Source: Acidobacteriota bacterium (GTDB taxonomy: Bacteria > Acidobacteriota > Blastocatellia > Pyrinomonadales > Pyrinomonadaceae). From it: 64,000 bases of DNA. The notes under the pieces were generated by a model, which saw only the letters and a program-made list of their open reading frames with translations, searched no databases and was not told where the DNA came from. Where the stretch lies: positions 1-64,000 of the forward strand of contig QHXQ01000043.1 in NCBI GenBank assembly GCA_003223935.1, written 5' to 3'. A program made the position numbers and the translations under genes. This document shows positions 60,323 to 64,000 of the stretch, one piece after another (the stretch's first letter is position 1; each line of letters opens with the position of its first letter).

Positions 60323-60373
60323 CGAGTGACGCGTTAAACTCTTGCTTGTTACTCGTCACTTGTCACTGTTTTA
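60305..60373. repeat. Heptad-repeat inverted element I
   Basis: The left arm has GTGATGA, GTGACAA, GTGACGA, GTGACGC in exact 7-bp steps. The right arm on the minus strand has GTGACAA, GTGACGA, GTAACAA. The TPR stop codon TGA (60320-60322) is inside the left arm, and the next gene starts right after the right arm. Confidence 0.85.
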
Positions 60374-60376
60374 GCC

Positions 60377-60718
60377 ATGTCTGCGAAGCTGACCGTCATC
60401 TTCTACATCATCCTGTGCCTTGAGGCGGGCCTCGTCTTGACGTTTCTGCCTTGGGCGCATCCGTTCGGGTTGGCGGACTGGGGCGACAATTTCTTTCTCG
60501 TCTATCTCGCGCACAAGACGGGGTTGCCCGGCTTGCAGCACGCCATCGCGTCGGGCTGGGTGCGCGGTGCGGTGACCGGCATCGGTCTCTTGAACTTCGC
60601 CATGGCCTTCTGGGAGATCGCGCACTTTCGTCAGACCGTGCGCGCCTTAAACGCGCAGACGCCCGCCAATGCCGCAGACGCTCATCCAGCCAATCAGTTA
60701 CCTGATCACGAACGGTAA
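60377..60718 (+). CDS. Small membrane protein, unknown
   Basis: A 113-residue protein with two membrane helices (LTVIFYIILCLEAGLVLTFL and VTGIGLLNFAMAFWEIAHF) joined by a loop with PWAHPFGLADWGDNFFLV. I do not recognise the family. It overlaps thiE by 50 bp, and a thiamine-related role is not evident from its sequence. The ATG directly follows heptad element I, so no ribosome binding site of its own is seen. Confidence 0.68.
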   Translation: MSAKLTVIFYIILCLEAGLVLTFLPWAHPFGLADWGDNFFLVYLAHKTGLPGLQHAIASGWVRGAVTGIGLLNFAMAFWEIAHFRQTVRALNAQTPANAADAHPANQLPDHER

Positions 60719-61331
60719 GACTGACGAGACAACAAGCCCTGCGAGCGCAGAGTTCACGCACCTCGTCGCGCTCGTCGAAGCGGCCGTCGTCGCCGGTATC
60801 ACACTCGTCCAACTACGCGAAAAATTCCTGCGTCCGCGCGTGCTCTACGAACTGACTGCGCGCGCCGCCACCATCACGCGCGGCACAACGACGCGCCTCC
60901 TCGTCAACGACCGCGCCGACATCGCCCACACGGCCGGCGCAGACGGCGTGCAACTCACCACCCGTTCGCTCCCCGCGCACGTCGTCCGCCGCGCCTTCGG
61001 CGCTGACTTTCTGATCGGCGTCTCGACGCATACGCTTGCGGAAGCCCGCGCTGCCCGCGCCGACGGTGCAGACTTCGCCGTCTTCGGCCCCCTGTTCGAC
61101 ACGCCCTCGAAGCGACCATACGGCCCACCCGTCGGGCTTGATCAACTCCACGCCGTCGCGCATGAACTCGCGCCCTTCCCCGTTATCGCCATCGGCGGCA
61201 TCACCCGCGCGAACACAGCCGATACGCTCGCCGCAGGCGCACACGGCATCGCCGCCATTCGCCTCTTCGACGATCCACAGACACTCGCCGCCAACGTCCG
61301 CGCCTTGCAAGACGCGCATGCAAGGTTGTAA
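60669..61331 (+). CDS. thiE: Thiamine phosphate synthase
   Basis: A 220-residue TIM-barrel enzyme that joins HMP pyrophosphate and thiazole phosphate. Seen: VQLREK with substrate-binding residues, LLVNDRADIAHTAGADGVQL, IGVSTHTLAEA, FGPLFDTPSKRPYG and the phosphate loop PVIAIGGITRAN. It starts inside the upstream membrane-protein gene (50-bp overlap), because the beta-1 strand ISYLITNG needs this start. thiD follows after 10 bp. I saw no TPP riboswitch upstream. Confidence 0.92.
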   Translation: MPQTLIQPISYLITNGKTDETTSPASAEFTHLVALVEAAVVAGITLVQLREKFLRPRVLYELTARAATITRGTTTRLLVNDRADIAHTAGADGVQLTTRSLPAHVVRRAFGADFLIGVSTHTLAEARAARADGADFAVFGPLFDTPSKRPYGPPVGLDQLHAVAHELAPFPVIAIGGITRANTADTLAAGAHGIAAIRLFDDPQTLAANVRALQDAHARL

Positions 61332-61341
61332 CGATCTAATC

Positions 61342-62220
61342 ATGTCGCAGACGAGCAACATCGAAGTGCAACATCCGCCCGTCGTGTTAACCATCGCCGG
61401 ACTTGATCCATCGGGCGGCGCAGGCGTCATCGCGGACGTGCGGACGTTCAGCGCGTTCGGCTGTTTCCCGACGGCCGCAATTACGTCTTTGACTTTTCAG
61501 AACACGACGGGCGTCTCAGGTGCGACGCATCAAACGGCTGAGGTCGTGCGCGCGCAAGTGCTACCCATCATCGCAGACTTCCGTGTCGCGGCCTTGAAGA
61601 CCGGCATGCTGCCGACGCGCGAAGTGATTGTTGAAGTCGCGCGCTTGTTGCGTGAGACCGAGTTGCGGACAGTACCGGCGGTCATTGATCCGGTCTTGCG
61701 TTCGACATCGGGTTACGATTTGATTGCCGATGATGCGCTCACGGCGTTACGCCGTGAGTTGTTGCCGCACGCGCGCGTCGTCACGCCAAACATCTCGGAA
61801 GCCGAACGGCTCACGAACTTGCGCGACATCACAGACGAAGCAGGGATGAGAGCGGCGGCGAGTTTGATTCGGCGCGAAACGGGCGCGCGCGCGGTGCTCA
61901 TCAAGGGCGGGCATCTTGCGGGCGACGCGCTCGACCTGCTCGACGATGCGGGCACGATAAATGTGTTCCGCGCTCCACGCATCGAGACCACTGCGACGCA
62001 TGGCACGGGCTGCACGCTCGCCGCCGCCATCGCTGCCTGTCTCGCGCGCGGTTTGAGTCTGCCCGCCGCGATTGAGACGGCGAAACGTTTTGTGACCGCC
62101 GCCATCCGGCGCGCGCCGCAACTCGGGCGCGGGACTGCTCCGATCAATCACACTGTGCCGGTGCGCTTCACACAGGCAGGCGTCTTTGTTGCTGATGAAC
62201 TTGACGAGAAAAAAACTTGA
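61342..62220 (+). CDS. thiD: Hydroxymethylpyrimidine/phosphomethylpyrimidine kinase
   Basis: About 292 residues of the ribokinase fold. It has the substrate motif TIAGLDPSGGAGVIADVRTF, VIDPVLRSTSGYDL, VVTPNISEAERL and the anion-hole motif ATHGTGCTLAAAIAA with the catalytic Asp region before it. It makes HMP pyrophosphate, the substrate of thiE. The frame is open upstream through thiE; the ATG at 61342 gives the standard N-terminus. It converges with the GGDEF-EAL gene with eight bases between the stops. Confidence 0.93.
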   Translation: MSQTSNIEVQHPPVVLTIAGLDPSGGAGVIADVRTFSAFGCFPTAAITSLTFQNTTGVSGATHQTAEVVRAQVLPIIADFRVAALKTGMLPTREVIVEVARLLRETELRTVPAVIDPVLRSTSGYDLIADDALTALRRELLPHARVVTPNISEAERLTNLRDITDEAGMRAAASLIRRETGARAVLIKGGHLAGDALDLLDDAGTINVFRAPRIETTATHGTGCTLAAAIAACLARGLSLPAAIETAKRFVTAAIRRAPQLGRGTAPINHTVPVRFTQAGVFVADELDEKKT

Positions 62221-62228
62221 GCGCCGCA

Positions 62229-64000
62229 TCAGGCGACGCATTCAGCGTTGGCGGGCAGCAGGCGCATGGCAGGGTCGAGCGCGTGCTTGAGTAGTTGTTC
62301 TGTCTGCGCAACGTCTTGCGGCGGGGAGAAGAGATAGCCTTGCGCGTAGGCGCAAGCGAGCAGGCGCAAGGTGGCGAGTTGCGCGGGCGTCTCGACGCCT
62401 TCGGCGATCACGTCCTTGCGCATGTTGCGCGCGAGCAGAATGATCGTACGGACGATCTCACGGTTCTCGTCGTCGTCGCGCATGATGAACGAGCGATCAA
62501 TCTTCAAAGTCTGAATGGGGAAGCGGCGCAGGTAACTTAGGCTTGAGTAGCCCGTGCCGAAATCATCAATCGCCAGTTCGACGCCGAGGTCGCGCAGGCG
62601 GCTGAGCATCGGCACGATTGAACGCGCGTTCTCCATCAAGACGCTCTCCGTGATCTCCAATTGCAGACAGCGCGGATCGAAGTTCGTGACCGCGAGCGTG
62701 TGCTCGATCTGCTCGCACAGGTCTGCCTGCGCGAACTGCTTGCCCGATAGATTGACGCTCAGTTTCAACTGCCCATGCTGCGGCGACAACGCTTGCCAAC
62801 GTTTCATCTGCGCACAAGCGGCGCGCAAGACCCAACGACCGAGCGGAATGATCAAGCCCGTCTCTTCAGCCACAGGGATAAACTCGGCCGGCTGAATCAA
62901 GCCGCGCTCCGGGTGCTGCCAACGCACGAGCGCCTCAAAGCCTGTGACGCGCCCGTCGGTGAGCGCAACGATGGGTTGATAATGCAGACAGAATTCCGCG
63001 CGCTCGATGGCGCGGCGCAGATCGTTCTCCAGTTGCAACAGCGCGACGACGCGCGCGTGCATCACCATGTCGAAGACTTCATAACGCGCTTTGCCTTCAG
63101 CCTTCGCGCGATACATCGCCGTGTCGGCGTCGCGCAAGACGTCCTCGGCCGTCTCATAGCGATTGTTGCTCAAGGCGATGCCGATTGAAGCGGTCGTGAA
63201 GACCTCGTGCCCGTCGAGATTAAACGGCAACTTCAACTCGCGCAGCACGCGCTCGGCCACGCGAATCGCATCATCGAAGTGCGCGATGTCGTTCAAGAGG
63301 ATCGCAAACTCGTCGCCGCCGAGCCGCGCGACCGTATCGCCCGCGCGCAGGCAGCCTTCGAGTTGGCGCGCGATGGTGACGAGCAATTGATCGCCGACGG
63401 TGTGGCCCAAACTGTCGTTGATCATCTTGAAGCGGTCGAGGTCGAGGAAGAGGACGGCGAAACGTTGTTCGGGGTGGCGGCGGGCCTGTTCGACGGCGAG
63501 GTGCAAGTGATCCGTGAAGAGGACGCGATTGGGCAGGCCCGTCAAAGCATCCGAGAGCGCGTGCTGGCGCAAACGCTCCTCAGCCTGTTTGCGCTCCGTG
63601 ATGTCGCGCGCGATCCCTTGCACGCCGACCGCGCGACCATCCTGAAAGATGAGGCGCGTGCTGATCTCCAATGGCACGTGGCGGCCGTCCTTCGCTATGA
63701 TCTCAAGCTCATAGACTGTGGACTCGCCTGCCGCCTGCTTGCGCCCGATCATTTCGCGGGCCATTTGCAGATGTTCCGGCGCAACCACCTGCGCGATGTT
63801 CATCTCGACGGCCTCCGCGCGCGTGTAGCCCGTGGCGCGCTCGCCCGTCTTGTTCAAACTGGTGAAGTTGCCTCTCAGATCGTGCGTATAGACGATGTCG
63901 TTGGCGTTCTCGAATAGCTCGCGGTAGCGTTCCTCCGATTCGCGCAGTGCCGCCTCGGCCCGCTTGCGTTCGGTGATGTCGCGCGCGATGCCTTGCACGC
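62229..64000 (-). CDS. PAS-GGDEF-EAL signalling protein (5' end beyond the window)
   Basis: At least 590 residues are visible. The visible part starts inside a PAC-type segment (QGIARDITERKRAEAALRES) and has one full PAS domain (about 24-135). The GGDEF domain (about 145-305) has an intact RLGGDEFAIL site and an upstream RAGD inhibitory site. The EAL domain (about 320-560) has FEALVRWQHP and DDFGTGYSSLSYL. Both halves look active, so it could make and break cyclic di-GMP in response to a signal sensed by PAS. The repeated QGIARDITERK segment shows that at least one more PAS lies upstream. The frame is open at 64000, so the gene is partial. Confidence 0.92.
   Translation of the reverse strand, partial: VQGIARDITERKRAEAALRESEERYRELFENANDIVYTHDLRGNFTSLNKTGERATGYTRAEAVEMNIAQVVAPEHLQMAREMIGRKQAAGESTVYELEIIAKDGRHVPLEISTRLIFQDGRAVGVQGIARDITERKQAEERLRQHALSDALTGLPNRVLFTDHLHLAVEQARRHPEQRFAVLFLDLDRFKMINDSLGHTVGDQLLVTIARQLEGCLRAGDTVARLGGDEFAILLNDIAHFDDAIRVAERVLRELKLPFNLDGHEVFTTASIGIALSNNRYETAEDVLRDADTAMYRAKAEGKARYEVFDMVMHARVVALLQLENDLRRAIERAEFCLHYQPIVALTDGRVTGFEALVRWQHPERGLIQPAEFIPVAEETGLIIPLGRWVLRAACAQMKRWQALSPQHGQLKLSVNLSGKQFAQADLCEQIEHTLAVTNFDPRCLQLEITESVLMENARSIVPMLSRLRDLGVELAIDDFGTGYSSLSYLRRFPIQTLKIDRSFIMRDDDENREIVRTIILLARNMRKDVIAEGVETPAQLATLRLLACAYAQGYLFSPPQDVAQTEQLLKHALDPAMRLLPANAECVA

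Noticed and set aside
60323-60668. TPP riboswitch before thiE
   Set aside because: I looked for the conserved CTGAGA-type core and did not find it. The only structure is heptad element I.

Overview
The window reads as chromosomal DNA of a Gram-negative member of the Acidobacteriota, most likely class Blastocatellia. The reasons are the GC-rich coding sequence, the VWFA-related exported protein, DUF4252 downstream of an ECF sigma factor, several DUF4214 proteins, the TIGR03437-like exported protein, an O-antigen-type export system and the many short intergenic repeats. The assignment is an inference from gene content; no rRNA or tRNA gene was seen.

Left part (1-25.5 kb): a possible solo IS21-type end, a CheY-like receiver, three tandem XRE regulators, and an ECF sigma operon with a putative anti-sigma factor and two exported proteins. 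Then come housekeeping and envelope genes: a VWFA-related protein, a PQQ-type propeller, NAD kinase, a dicarboxylate/amino-acid symporter, a rhomboid protease, a four-helix-bundle protein, a DUF4142 protein, QueF, an MFS transporter, a DNA polymerase I without 5' nuclease, an APC permease, a large membrane protein, a lipoprotein with a partner, a DUF6569-like protein, thymidine kinase and YjjX.

Middle part (25.9-57.6 kb): mostly a cell-surface glycan locus. It has an exported propeller protein, a GT4 glycosyltransferase, a DUF4214 protein, a four-gene operon of giant membrane proteins (three YfhO type and one other GT-C-like), and a fourth YfhO gene converging on it with a methyltransferase. 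A LysM-DUF2272 gene interrupts. The block wzt / DUF4214 coiled coil / double GT4 / GT2 runs on the minus strand and diverges from wzm. Two tandem paralogues with a QW-like motif and an O-antigen ligase carrying a PDZ insert close the locus. Together they look like an ABC-transporter-dependent polysaccharide pathway: Wzm-Wzt export, lipid-linked sugar donors from the GT2 protein, GT-C/YfhO decoration outside the membrane, and ligation by the WaaL-like enzyme.

Right part (57.9-64 kb): a TPR protein, a small membrane protein, thiE and thiD, and a PAS-GGDEF-EAL protein that runs off the window.

The most unusual signal is a family of intergenic elements (ten noted) built from degenerate 7-bp units, mostly in two inverted arms. 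The unit sequence differs from site to site but the 7-bp period is kept. Most elements begin at or inside the stop codon of a neighbouring gene and sometimes supply its last codons. Two other REP-like palindrome families are also present.
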